Shown here: positions 28,762 to 37,601 of the stretch, in pieces
How the letters are laid out: every line of letters starts with the position of its first letter
Numbering within the stretch: the first letter of the stretch is position 1
Source: Treponema sp.
GTDB taxonomy: Bacteria > Spirochaetota > Spirochaetia > Treponematales > Treponemataceae
Direction of reading: 5' to 3'
Assembly (NCBI GenBank): GCA_016290995.1
Contig: JAEEVR010000014.1
Span: 1 to 64,000, forward strand
DNA length: 64,000 bases
Translations under genes and position numbers: made by a program
The notes under the pieces: generated by a model
What the model was told of the DNA's origin: nothing
The model's database searches: none
The model's input: only the letters and a program-made list of their open reading frames with translations

Positions 28762-30320
28762 TTGTTTCCTCCCGCAATCGTTGTCATAATTTTTGCTTGC
28801 GTCAAATCGCCGCCTGTAAGCTCGCCAACTTGCTTAAAGTCGCGCATAACGACAAGGCGCGTGCAAGTACGGAGCATTTCGTCGATTTCGGAAGAAATAA
28901 AGGTAACGCTCTTTCCTTCTTTTGCAAGCTTAAGAACCAATTCCTGAATTTCGGTTTTGGTTCCGATGTCGATTCCGCGAGTGGGCTCGTCCAAAATCAA
29001 ATACTGGGGATTCGATAAAAGCGCGCGGGCCAACAAAACCTTTTGCTGGTTTCCGCCCGAAAGCGATTTGATCGGAGTGTCGGCGCTGGCTGTTTTGATT
29101 TCCAAAAGCTTGATGTATTCTTCGGCAAACTTTTGGGCTTGCGCCTTGCTAAAGGGTTTGAAGAATCCCTTCATTACTTGCAGCGCGAAAATGATGTTGT
29201 CGCGGACAGAAAGGTCGCCGATAATTCCGTCGGCCTTGCGGTCCTCGGACAAGTAGCTGATTCCGTTTTTCATCGCGTCGCGCGGCTTGTTGATTTTTAC
29301 GCTTTTTCCGTTAATCTTAACCTTTCCGCTAGTGACGCGGTCGGCGCCGTAAATAGCGCGAACGCTGTAACTTCGGCCGCTTCCAAGCAAGCCGGCAAAG
29401 CCGTTGACCTCGCCCTTGTAAATCGCAAAGTCAAAGGGCTTGATTCCCTTGGCCGAAGACAAGCCTTCTGATTGGTAAACAGGCTCTTCGTTGGCGGCGT
29501 GGCTAAAGGCGGCCGGCCTTTGAACCGCGCTCAAACCGTCAAGCGCTTTTCCAAGCATTTTTGAAACAAGTTCGACTTTTGGCAAATCCTTGATTTCGTA
29601 TTCGCCGACCAACTGGCCGTCGCGCAATACTGTGATTCTGTCGCAAACTTCGTAAACTTGGTCCAAGAAGTGGGTTACAAAGATAATGCCTACGCCCTTG
29701 GCCTTAAGGCCGCGCATAAGCTTAAAGAGTTTTTGAACCTCCTTTTCGTCAAGTGAAGATGTCGGCTCGTCAAGAATGAGAATTTTGCATTCCATGTCAA
29801 CCGCGCGCGCGATGGCAACCATCTGCTGAACGGCGATTGAATAGCTTGAAAGCTGAGCTTGCGGTTCCGCCGGAATCTCAAGCTCGTTCAAAATTTTCGC
29901 GGCGTCTTCGTTCATCTTTTTCCAATTAGTAAAAGCGCCTTTTGTTCTTCCGATATATAGATTTTCCGCAACCGTCAAATTGTTGCAGAGAGTGATTTCC
30001 TGGTAAACAGTGCTGATGCCGGAGTTTTGGGCATCCTGGGGGGAACGAATGTTCAAAGCCTTGTCAAAGCCTTTTACAAAAACCGTTCCTTCGTCTTTTG
30101 TGTAAACGCCAGTCAAAACTTTAATCAAAGTTGACTTGCCGGCGCCGTTCTCGCCCATAAGAGCGTGAATCTCGCCCTGCCTTAAAGTAAAGTCGATGTT
30201 TTGCAGAGCCTTTACGCCCGGAAAGCTTTTATAAATTCCGCGCATTTCCAAAACTGAATTTTCCTGCATGGATTCTTCCTTATCTTTGGTAAAAAAAAAG
30301 GGGGTGCCCAAAACGGACAT
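28758..30320 (-). CDS. Sugar ABC transporter duplicated ATP-binding protein (YtfR/MglA type)
   Basis: Two ABC domains: GENGAGKSTLIKVLTGVY ... LSGGNQQKVLLARALLSNPQYLILDEPTRGIDIGTK. Confidence 0.94.
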   Translation of the reverse strand: MSVLGTPFFFTKDKEESMQENSVLEMRGIYKSFPGVKALQNIDFTLRQGEIHALMGENGAGKSTLIKVLTGVYTKDEGTVFVKGFDKALNIRSPQDAQNSGISTVYQEITLCNNLTVAENLYIGRTKGAFTNWKKMNEDAAKILNELEIPAEPQAQLSSYSIAVQQMVAIARAVDMECKILILDEPTSSLDEKEVQKLFKLMRGLKAKGVGIIFVTHFLDQVYEVCDRITVLRDGQLVGEYEIKDLPKVELVSKMLGKALDGLSAVQRPAAFSHAANEEPVYQSEGLSSAKGIKPFDFAIYKGEVNGFAGLLGSGRSYSVRAIYGADRVTSGKVKINGKSVKINKPRDAMKNGISYLSEDRKADGIIGDLSVRDNIIFALQVMKGFFKPFSKAQAQKFAEEYIKLLEIKTASADTPIKSLSGGNQQKVLLARALLSNPQYLILDEPTRGIDIGTKTEIQELVLKLAKEGKSVTFISSEIDEMLRTCTRLVVMRDFKQVGELTGGDLTQAKIMTTIAGGNK

Positions 30321-30334
30321 CCCCTTTGAATCTA
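30296..30334 (-). terminator. Attenuating terminator between sugar-binding-protein gene and ATPase gene
   Basis: Minus strand AAAGGGGATGTCC gtttt GGGCACCCCC followed by T-run. Confidence 0.75.
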
Positions 30335-30341
30335 ACCTAAA

Positions 30342-31325
30342 TTAGATGCCGTACTTGTCAACGTCAGCCTTTGTGATCTTGGCGGCGTCGAAGCCTTTTT
30401 CTGTCATGATAACAGTCTTCTGGGCGGGAGCCTTTCCTGACTTGATGATCTGGTCGATGTAAGAAGCCTGGAAGGGGTTGCACTGGCCGTCATAGTTCCA
30501 GTTCTTCTTGAGCAATTCTTCCAAAGCCCACTTGTTGCAGTCAAAGCCCATGATGATAACGTCTTTTCCAACTCCGTGGCTGATGTTGGCCTTGTCCAAA
30601 GCGGCAACGGCTCCCTTGGCCATATCGTCGTTCTCGGCGTAGATTACGTTGAACTTCTTTCCTGAGTCGATTACAGCCTGAACGATCTGCTGGGCTGTTT
30701 CGGCGTTCCAAGAAGCTGTCTGCTGTGTAACAATCTTCCAGTTCTTTTCAGCCTTAACTTTCTTGTCCAAAGCGCCTGAGCGTCCGATCTGAGCGGCAGA
30801 TCCCATAACGCCCTGAATGTGGATTACATTGTATTCCTTGAGGTTCTGAGAGGCGAGCCAGTCAACGGCTGTCTTTCCTTCCTGAGCCATGTCAGAAACG
30901 ATAGAAGCTTCGTAGAGGCTTGAAGGAGCGTCGATTGTGCGGTCGAACAAGATTACTTTTACGCCGGCGTCCTGGGCGTCTTTAAGAACGTTGTTCCAGC
31001 CAGATGTTCCGGCGGCGCTGATGAGCAAGTAGTCAACTTCGTCCTGGATGAACTTTTTGGCGGCGGCAATCTGCTCGTCGTTCTTGAGGCTGTAGGCGAA
31101 AGAAGCCTGGTAGCCGTTCTTCTTTGTGAACGTGGCTTTCATGTCGCGGTCGTTGGCTGTGCGGTAGCCTGATTCGTTGGGGTCATTGTTGATGATTCCA
31201 ACTTTGATTGTTTTTGGTTTGGCGGCAAAAAGAGATGCGGCCAAAAGGGCAGCCATAGCTGTCAAAATTACCTTCTTCATAATTTTCTCCTGTGTTTTTG
31301 AAGATTTGCGGTATCGATACCGCAA
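30342..31325 (-). CDS. Sugar ABC transporter substrate-binding protein (YtfQ-like); start probably 31280 (MKKVILTAM)
   Basis: Signal peptide; KTIKVGIINNDPNESGYRTANDRDMK, VILFDRTIDAP; SD aggag before 31280. Confidence 0.87.
   Translation of the reverse strand: MRYRYRKSSKTQEKIMKKVILTAMAALLAASLFAAKPKTIKVGIINNDPNESGYRTANDRDMKATFTKKNGYQASFAYSLKNDEQIAAAKKFIQDEVDYLLISAAGTSGWNNVLKDAQDAGVKVILFDRTIDAPSSLYEASIVSDMAQEGKTAVDWLASQNLKEYNVIHIQGVMGSAAQIGRSGALDKKVKAEKNWKIVTQQTASWNAETAQQIVQAVIDSGKKFNVIYAENDDMAKGAVAALDKANISHGVGKDVIIMGFDCNKWALEELLKKNWNYDGQCNPFQASYIDQIIKSGKAPAQKTVIMTEKGFDAAKITKADVDKYGI
31306..31325. promoter_or_regulatory. 20-bp perfect palindrome, LacI/GalR-type operator candidate
   Basis: TTGCGGTATCGATACCGCAA immediately upstream of the substrate-binding-protein gene. 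Confidence 0.75.
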
Positions 31326-31409
31326 CTATTATTATTAAGCCATTCCGCCAAAAAAGATATAGTCATTTTGTTTTATTTTTGCGATTTTTCTATCAATTTG
31401 TTCTAAATT

Positions 31410-32081
31410 TCAGTCAAAATAGGAGCGTTCGACGGAAACCAGGGGCAAATCGTACTTATGTCCGCTCATATAGTAGCAAGCGGAGTTTCCGCCCTTTAAA
31501 CGCATGCAAAGGCTTGTGGCCGCGGCAATCGTCTGGCCGGCGCCGGCTTGGCTCCAAGTTCCCGCCACTACGATTTTTTCCAAGGCCATTTTTACATTTT
31601 GGTCCTTGGGGAACAGTTCCACAGTCCAAGAGTCTTTGTCAGACTTAAAATCAAGGTCGGCGGCGGCTTTGACGGCGGAAAGGTCGCCAGACCAAAGCGC
31701 GCTGGTCAAAAGAGCCATTTGAAGGTAGACGGGATTTTGGCTTGAGTCGATTTTGGTCCGCTTTCCGCTGGCGGTCTCGGTGACGGTAAAGTCCTTGGCG
31801 ACGGCTTGAACGGATTTTATCGGTTTTTCGGTTTTCCAAATGATTCCGTAGTCCGAGGCGATTACAAATTCGCCGCTTGACTTTAGGGCGCGACTCTTGT
31901 TGGCCGCCGTTCGCTCAAGGGTAAAGTTGCCGCGAATCGTCTTATTCTTGGCCAAGGCCGCCGAAACTTGTTCCAAGGTCGGCTCCGTTCCGTTAGCTTG
32001 CGCGAAACAGGGCGCGCAAAAAAAAGCGAGCGCGAAAATAAAAAAAACATTACAAGCCAAAAGGCGGGCGTTTTTTTTCAC
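31410..32081 (-). CDS. LolA-like outer-membrane lipoprotein carrier-family protein (ApeL-like)
   Basis: Signal peptide; TLEQVSAALAKNKTIRGNFTLERT...LKSSGEFVIASDYGIIWKTEKP typical LolA-like. Confidence 0.75.
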   Translation of the reverse strand: MKKNARLLACNVFFIFALAFFCAPCFAQANGTEPTLEQVSAALAKNKTIRGNFTLERTAANKSRALKSSGEFVIASDYGIIWKTEKPIKSVQAVAKDFTVTETASGKRTKIDSSQNPVYLQMALLTSALWSGDLSAVKAAADLDFKSDKDSWTVELFPKDQNVKMALEKIVVAGTWSQAGAGQTIAAATSLCMRLKGGNSACYYMSGHKYDLPLVSVERSYFD

Positions 32082-32599
32082 AATAAAATCTCTCCGTCGT
32101 CAGCGGCCGTAACGTTATTGGCCTTAAAAATAGCCGCGACCTTGTCCGTCAACTCTTTGGGGCAAACAAAGCAAGCCTCCGTCTGCGGAACCTTTACGGC
32201 CAACTGGGTTGTTTCGGCCTTTGTTACAAGGGAACCGTCGGGAGCGTAAATCTCGTACTTAATTTTTATGCGGTTTTCCCATTCAAGCAAAGTTGCCTTT
32301 ATGGTCGCCGTTTGTTCAAATTTCAACGAGCGGATATACTTAACGTTCAGCGTGGCCACAGGGAAAACATAATTTGTGGCGCGCATTTGATTGTAGCCAT
32401 AGCCGATTTTGTCCAAAAGATCGCAGCGGGCCACTTCCAAATATTTTACATAGTTGGCGTGATAAACGATATCCATGCTGTCAACGTCGTAAAACTCGAC
32501 GCGGACTTTTGATTCCGAACTAATTTGCATTTTCTTCTCCATTTGGAAACATCCAAAAGTCAAAAAAGTTATACCACTGGTACGGATATTTTTGAACAA
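32078..32599 (-). CDS. Acyl-CoA thioesterase, 4HBT hotdog (ApeK-like); start probably 32530
   Basis: VRVEFYDVDSMDIVYHANYVKYLEVARCDLLDKIGY. Confidence 0.87.
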   Translation of the reverse strand: MFKNIRTSGITFLTFGCFQMEKKMQISSESKVRVEFYDVDSMDIVYHANYVKYLEVARCDLLDKIGYGYNQMRATNYVFPVATLNVKYIRSLKFEQTATIKATLLEWENRIKIKYEIYAPDGSLVTKAETTQLAVKVPQTEACFVCPKELTDKVAAIFKANNVTAADDGEILL

Positions 32600-33503
32600 A
32601 GAATTCCAGCTTTTGAACGAATTCCGCGCACAAGGCGTTCATCCGTTCCTCCCTGCCCTTTCTTCCGCCGCCAAGATTTGCCTGCGCCTTAACCACAAAC
32701 ATTTCGCAGTCCCTTCGCAAAACGATGTTTCCGCGCCTAAAGCCCCAAACAAAATACGTTGTAGCGGCCACCAAGTCCGCCAAAAAATAAACTCCGTAAG
32801 AAAATGGCGCGGGCTTTCCCAAAAAATTTTGTGTCAGATAACGTTCGCTTTTGTTTTTGCTAAGACGGTCGCCCGCGCAAACGACAAGGCCGCCTTGATT
32901 GATGGTATCCATAATTTTTTCGATCGTGGCCGGCGTTATGTCGTTTACGTCAATCGTGTTCAAAGTAAAATTATGGTTCATTTTGTTCATCGCCTTTGAA
33001 AAGTTTGACGATACGTCGCGGTCGGAAAGAACGGCGATGGGAATTGTTTTTTTAATGCCGATTTCGTTTTTATTCGCAAGGGAGCGCAAAACCTCGGAAT
33101 CGCCCAAGTGCGAAATAATTATAAAAGCGCCTTTTCCTTGGTTAAGCTGCTCTATCAATGCCGAAGAGTCGTCGTCGCTAAAGCGTATGTTCTCAAAGGG
33201 GATTGGATTTGTCCAGCAGTCGATTTTTTCAACAATGGTAACGGCAAATGTGGCCACTTGCCTTAAAGGCTTTATCTTGCTAAAAGTCTGGCTGTAAGCC
33301 TTTAAATTTTTTTGGTATCGTATGCTTTCAAGACGGCAGCGTTTGTCAAAAATAAAAAAATAAAGGGCCGCGCAGTAAGTGATAAAATTAACAAGCCAGC
33401 GGGGAAAATGCTTGAGGCACCAAAATGTCAAACGGTAGGGCCTTGTAGAAGTTGAGGCTTCTTTTTCGCCAAACCATTCTTTTCCTGCTTTAATTTTTTT
33501 CAT
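32520..33503 (-). CDS. LpxL/HtrB-like lysophospholipid acyltransferase
   Basis: KGAFIIISHLGDSEVLRSLA, GGLVVCAGDRLSKN, YPYQWYNFFDFW. Confidence 0.82.
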   Translation of the reverse strand: MKKIKAGKEWFGEKEASTSTRPYRLTFWCLKHFPRWLVNFITYCAALYFFIFDKRCRLESIRYQKNLKAYSQTFSKIKPLRQVATFAVTIVEKIDCWTNPIPFENIRFSDDDSSALIEQLNQGKGAFIIISHLGDSEVLRSLANKNEIGIKKTIPIAVLSDRDVSSNFSKAMNKMNHNFTLNTIDVNDITPATIEKIMDTINQGGLVVCAGDRLSKNKSERYLTQNFLGKPAPFSYGVYFLADLVAATTYFVWGFRRGNIVLRRDCEMFVVKAQANLGGGRKGREERMNALCAEFVQKLEFFVQKYPYQWYNFFDFWMFPNGEENAN

Positions 33504-34251
33504 TTTGCTTCTTTCGTTTTATTTGCCGCGCCTTTAGCCAAGGATAGCGCAACAACATTCCAATCGTAAGCCGCGTGAACATAAAGGAAATATGCAAGTT
33601 GTCGCGAATGACGCGGAAGTTGGACTTTCCTCCAACTGGATAAGTGACTTTTACCGTCTTAAAAATTACAGGAACGTCAGCCCAAATCAACCTTACCAAA
33701 ATCTCAGCGTCAAAACCCATATGGCTGTCAATCCACGCGCGCTTGCAAATCTTGTAAAAAGGCTCTACCGGATAGATTCTATAGCCGCACATCGAATCTA
33801 AAATTTTCTTGTCGCTGACCGAAACAAATTGGGTATAGCCGTTGCTGATTTTTTTTGCGGCCACGCGCGCCGACGGAATCGAAGAATCAAATTCCGGGCA
33901 GCCGCAAACCAACGCTTCTGGATGCGCCTTTGACTCTTCCAAAAACTCTTTGCAAGTCGATTGAGTGTCGTGCTGGCCGTCCGCGTCGATTTGGAACAAA
34001 TGCGTTATTCCCATTTTATGCGCCTCTTTTACGGCGCGGCAAACGGAATAGCCTTTTCCGCGGTTGCGTTTGTTTACGATTACTGTAACGTTTTCGTTGG
34101 CGCTTGCCACGGCTTGGATAAAGTTTTTGTTTTCTTGGTCGTTGCCGTCGTCAACAACAATGACGGGAAGATTGTATTGAGCCAACGCGGAAACAACCGC
34201 TCCAAGGGTGTCGCCGTGATTGTAAACAGGGATTACAAAAGCTTGCCGCAT
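33490..34251 (-). CDS. Family 2 glycosyltransferase
   Basis: FVIPVYNHGDTLGAVVSALAQYNLPVIVVDDGNDQENK, HLFQIDADGQHD. Confidence 0.9.
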   Translation of the reverse strand: MRQAFVIPVYNHGDTLGAVVSALAQYNLPVIVVDDGNDQENKNFIQAVASANENVTVIVNKRNRGKGYSVCRAVKEAHKMGITHLFQIDADGQHDTQSTCKEFLEESKAHPEALVCGCPEFDSSIPSARVAAKKISNGYTQFVSVSDKKILDSMCGYRIYPVEPFYKICKRAWIDSHMGFDAEILVRLIWADVPVIFKTVKVTYPVGGKSNFRVIRDNLHISFMFTRLTIGMLLRYPWLKARQIKRKKQNEKN

Positions 34252-34257
34252 CGACCG

Positions 34258-34620
34258 TCATTCCCCTAGAGCGAAGGTTCCGCTAGAAAAAACCTTGCTT
34301 TCGTCGCTAGTAGTCAATTTGTAAGTGTAAGCGTTTCTTTCGGAATTGTATTTTACGTTCAATCTGACTGTATAACCGGGAAATATCGGGGCGCCGAATT
34401 TTGTTCTCTTTGTAGAAATGGCAAAACCCTTGTCTCCAAAATATTTTTTGGCAAAATGCATCATTAAATCGATTTGCGCCACGGCGGGAAGCAAATGAAT
34501 TTCCGGAAAATGGCCGTCAAAAAAATCGCATTCTTCTGTAACTGTAAATTCCAGAGTGAGCGTGTCGTCCGTTTTGTTAATTAAAGTTTCCGGAGCGATT
34601 TTATGCTGTTCTAAGTACAT
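34258..34620 (-). CDS. ApeI/FabZ-like 3-hydroxyacyl-ACP dehydratase
   Basis: Hotdog pattern EECDFFDGHFPEIHLLPAVAQIDLMMHFA. Confidence 0.8.
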   Translation of the reverse strand: MYLEQHKIAPETLINKTDDTLTLEFTVTEECDFFDGHFPEIHLLPAVAQIDLMMHFAKKYFGDKGFAISTKRTKFGAPIFPGYTVRLNVKYNSERNAYTYKLTTSDESKVFSSGTFALGE

Positions 34621-34659
34621 TCTATTATTTTATTGGATTTTGGCAAAAAATTCAACTGT

Positions 34660-35061
34660 TTAGCGTTCTCTGCGGCGCTCGGAGTAGCCGCGAACGGTAA
34701 GCTCGTTTGTGACGCGACGCAAAATTTCGTCCGCGATTTCTTTGGAAGAATTTTGAATGACCTTTTTTACGCTGTCGTTTATGGCAAGTTTTAGTTCCTT
34801 GTCCACGGCAAACTCTAGGTCAGGTTCGTTATATATTTCGGCGGGTTTTTTGTTGAACAGATTGCAAATGCTAGCAAGTATTTCGTCGCTTATTCCAGTT
34901 TTTCCGCCTTCGATGTTTGCGATGTGGGATGTTGAAAAGCCAAGTTTTTCGGCAAGACTTTCTTGTGTAAATCCTGCTTCTTCGCGAAAACGACGTACAT
35001 TTTGGCCTACGGCTTTTCTTATACTGTGGATGTTAGTCATAGCGCTAAGGTAAAACATCAA
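34660..35061 (-). CDS. XRE-family HTH transcriptional regulator; start probably 35040 (MTNIHSIRK)
   Basis: VGQNVRRFREEAGFTQESLAEKLGFSTSHIANIEGGKTGISDEILASICNLF. Confidence 0.88.
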   Translation of the reverse strand: MMFYLSAMTNIHSIRKAVGQNVRRFREEAGFTQESLAEKLGFSTSHIANIEGGKTGISDEILASICNLFNKKPAEIYNEPDLEFAVDKELKLAINDSVKKVIQNSSKEIADEILRRVTNELTVRGYSERRRER

Positions 35062-35101
35062 TTCAAATTTTAGAATAGACTTTAACTCTTAGCGCTATGA
35101 C
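35036..35101. promoter_or_regulatory. Paired inverted operator-like sites flanking the XRE gene start
   Basis: GTCATAGCGCTAAG (35036-35049) and CTTAGCGCTATGAC (35088-35101), perfect 14-bp inverted repeat, each containing palindrome TAGCGCTA. Confidence 0.75.
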
Positions 35102-35111
35102 TTTTATAAAA

Positions 35112-36359
35112 CTACACGCGCTTAAAGATAAGCGAGGTGTTCACTCCGCCAAAGGCAAAGTTGTTTGACATTACGATGTCGGTTTTAATTTCGCGGCCGC
35201 TTCCCATGATGTAGTCAAGCTTTCCGCATTCTGGGTCAAGGTTGGCTTCGGTCAAGTTGAGCGTGGGGTGGAACCAGCCGTCGCGCATCATGTTGATTGC
35301 GACCCAAGCCTCAATCGTTCCGCAGGCGCCGAGCGTGTGGCCGGTGTAGCTTTTTGTTGAGCTGATCGGAACGGCACGCTTGAATACGCCCTCGGTCGCG
35401 GTCGTTTCGGCAACGTCTCCGTGGCCGGTGGCAGTTCCGTGAGCGTTTACGTAACCGATTTGGTCGGGGCTGATTCCCGCGTCCTCGATGGCAAGCGCGA
35501 TGGCTTTTCCCATTGTGTCCGGGTTGGGGGTCGTGATGTGGTTTCCGTCTTGGTTGGTGCCAAAGCCGATGATTTCGGCGTAGATTGTCGCGCCGCGCGC
35601 CTTGGCATGCTCGTACTCTTCCAAAATAAGAGTTCCGGCGCCTTCTCCGATTACCAAGCCGTCGCGTTCCTTGCTAAAGGGACTTGGGCTTGTCTTGGGA
35701 GCGTCGTTCTTTACGCTGGCCGCGAACAAGGTGTCAAAAATGTCCGAGTCGGCGGCGCTCAATTCTTCCGCTCCGCCGGCAACCATCATGTCTTGGAAGC
35801 CGTAAGCGATTTGTTCGTAAGAGTAGCCGATTGACTGGCTGCCGGAAGTGCAAGCGGTGTTTGTCGTAATGATGCGGCCGCGAATCTGGAAGTAAACGCT
35901 AAGGTTTGAGGCGGCGGTTTGCGGCATAGCGCGGACATAAGTCGTGGCGTTCATTCTAGAGCAGTCGTCGTGCTCAAGCATATGGCAGAACTCCATATTG
36001 GCGTCCATGCTTCCCATGCAGGAACCGTATGAAATTCCTGTGCGGCCGTTGTGCAATTCCTCGGCGACAACTCCGTCGGCGCTTACAAGGCCGGCCATGC
36101 GGAGAGCGTCGTCCGTGGCTTGCAAAGCCAAGCGGGAAACGCGGCCCATTGAGCGGGTCTTCTTGCGATCGTATTTTCGCAATTCCTTTGTGTAGGGGGC
36201 GGCCAAGCGAGTGTTCATTCCAACGCCGTAGCGGTCCCAGTCATCCATGCGGACGACGCAGTTTTGCAAGCCTTTAAGCGTTGTCAAAATTTCCGGCCAT
36301 GTGTCGCCGAGCGAAGAACAAATTCCCGCGCCTGTAATTACAACTCTTCTTTTATTCAT
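35112..36359 (-). CDS. Beta-ketoacyl-ACP synthase (aryl-polyene type)
   Basis: Catalytic motifs NTACTSGSQS, NAHGTATGHGD, SSTKSYTGHTLGACG. Confidence 0.93.
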   Translation of the reverse strand: MNKRRVVITGAGICSSLGDTWPEILTTLKGLQNCVVRMDDWDRYGVGMNTRLAAPYTKELRKYDRKKTRSMGRVSRLALQATDDALRMAGLVSADGVVAEELHNGRTGISYGSCMGSMDANMEFCHMLEHDDCSRMNATTYVRAMPQTAASNLSVYFQIRGRIITTNTACTSGSQSIGYSYEQIAYGFQDMMVAGGAEELSAADSDIFDTLFAASVKNDAPKTSPSPFSKERDGLVIGEGAGTLILEEYEHAKARGATIYAEIIGFGTNQDGNHITTPNPDTMGKAIALAIEDAGISPDQIGYVNAHGTATGHGDVAETTATEGVFKRAVPISSTKSYTGHTLGACGTIEAWVAINMMRDGWFHPTLNLTEANLDPECGKLDYIMGSGREIKTDIVMSNNFAFGGVNTSLIFKRV

Positions 36360-36360
36360 A

Positions 36361-37098
36361 TTAGATGATTCCTCCGTTTACGTTTATCACTTGTCTTGTT
36401 ATGTACGACGCTCCCTCGGAAAGAAGGAAGACGGCCGCGCTAGCGATTTCTTCCGGCTTTCCGGCGCGCTGCATCGGAATTGTCGGCAAAATCATGTCGA
36501 GCGGCGCGTCCTTAATCATTTCTGTTTCGATGACGCCGGGCGCGATGCAGTTTACTGTAATCTTTCGCTTGGCCAATTCAACCGCAAGCGCTTTTGTGGC
36601 GCCGATGATTCCGGCCTTTGAAGCGCTGTAGTTTACCTGGCCGCGGTTTCCCATTACGCCGCTGACAGAAGCGATTGTAATGATGCGGCCTTTCTTTTGG
36701 CGGCACATCGGCATTACAAGCGGTTGGATTACGTTGTAAAAACCGTCAAGGTTTGTGTGAATGACGGCGTCCCAACTTTCGGCGGTCATTCCAGGGAAAG
36801 CGGCGTCGCGGCAAATGCCGGCGTTTTGAACGATTCCCCAAAGAGCGCCGTTGGCTTCCGTCCAAGCGTTAAGCTTGGCCTCGCAGTCGGCGCGGTCGCT
36901 AAGGTTGAACTGAATCAATTCTCCGGATCCGCCCGCCGCCTTTATTTGCTCAAGGACAGCCTCGGCCTTTTCTTTTCCGTGATTGTAGTGGGCGACGACA
37001 TAATAGCCTTCCTTGGCGGCGGCCAGCGCGATCGCCGCGCCGATTCCACCGGAAGCTCCTGTCACCAAAACTTTCTTTCCAGAATTTTCTTCGCTCAT
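36361..37098 (-). CDS. 3-oxoacyl-ACP reductase (FabG-like SDR)
   Basis: TGASGGIGAAIALAAA, NAGICRDAAFPGM, VNYSASKAGI. Confidence 0.93.
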   Translation of the reverse strand: MSEENSGKKVLVTGASGGIGAAIALAAAKEGYYVVAHYNHGKEKAEAVLEQIKAAGGSGELIQFNLSDRADCEAKLNAWTEANGALWGIVQNAGICRDAAFPGMTAESWDAVIHTNLDGFYNVIQPLVMPMCRQKKGRIITIASVSGVMGNRGQVNYSASKAGIIGATKALAVELAKRKITVNCIAPGVIETEMIKDAPLDMILPTIPMQRAGKPEEIASAAVFLLSEGASYITRQVINVNGGII

Positions 37099-37106
37099 AA
37101 AAACTC

Positions 37107-37601
37107 CTAGTGCGTGTATAAAATTTTAAGGTCGTCGGTTTCCATAACCGTAACGGTTGTCGTAATGACCGGCTCGCCGGGCATCTCGCTGTAAAAGGCC
37201 TCGCCTGTGTAAGTCAAAATGTCTTGCATCTCATCAACCTTTTTAATCTTTACATGAACGCTGGTTCCCGCTTTAAAAACCGGAACCTTTGCCGTGTAAT
37301 TTAAAAGGCTTAGCAAAAAGCCCGGACGCGGCGGCTTTCCGATTTCGTAACCGGTGACGCCGCTCAAAGCGCTGATGCTTTGGGCGATCATTTCAAAGGC
37401 CACGTACGACGGAATTCCGTCAATCTCTTTATCATAAAAGATATGCTCTTTTGTTACAAGTGATTCGCTTTCCAAAGTGCGCGCGTCCGTGTCGTGCTGG
37501 GTCAGGCGGTCAAGCAAAAACATTTTGCTTTTGTGCGGAAGCAAATTAATCAACTGTTCCGAAGGAACAATTTGCGGCAATGTGTAAAGTTTTTCAGCCA
37601 T
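37107..37601 (-). CDS. Hotdog-fold dehydratase (ApeP-like)
   Basis: LINLLPHKSKMFLLDRLTQHD, VAFEMIAQSISALSG. Confidence 0.8.
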   Translation of the reverse strand: MAEKLYTLPQIVPSEQLINLLPHKSKMFLLDRLTQHDTDARTLESESLVTKEHIFYDKEIDGIPSYVAFEMIAQSISALSGVTGYEIGKPPRPGFLLSLLNYTAKVPVFKAGTSVHVKIKKVDEMQDILTYTGEAFYSEMPGEPVITTTVTVMETDDLKILYTH

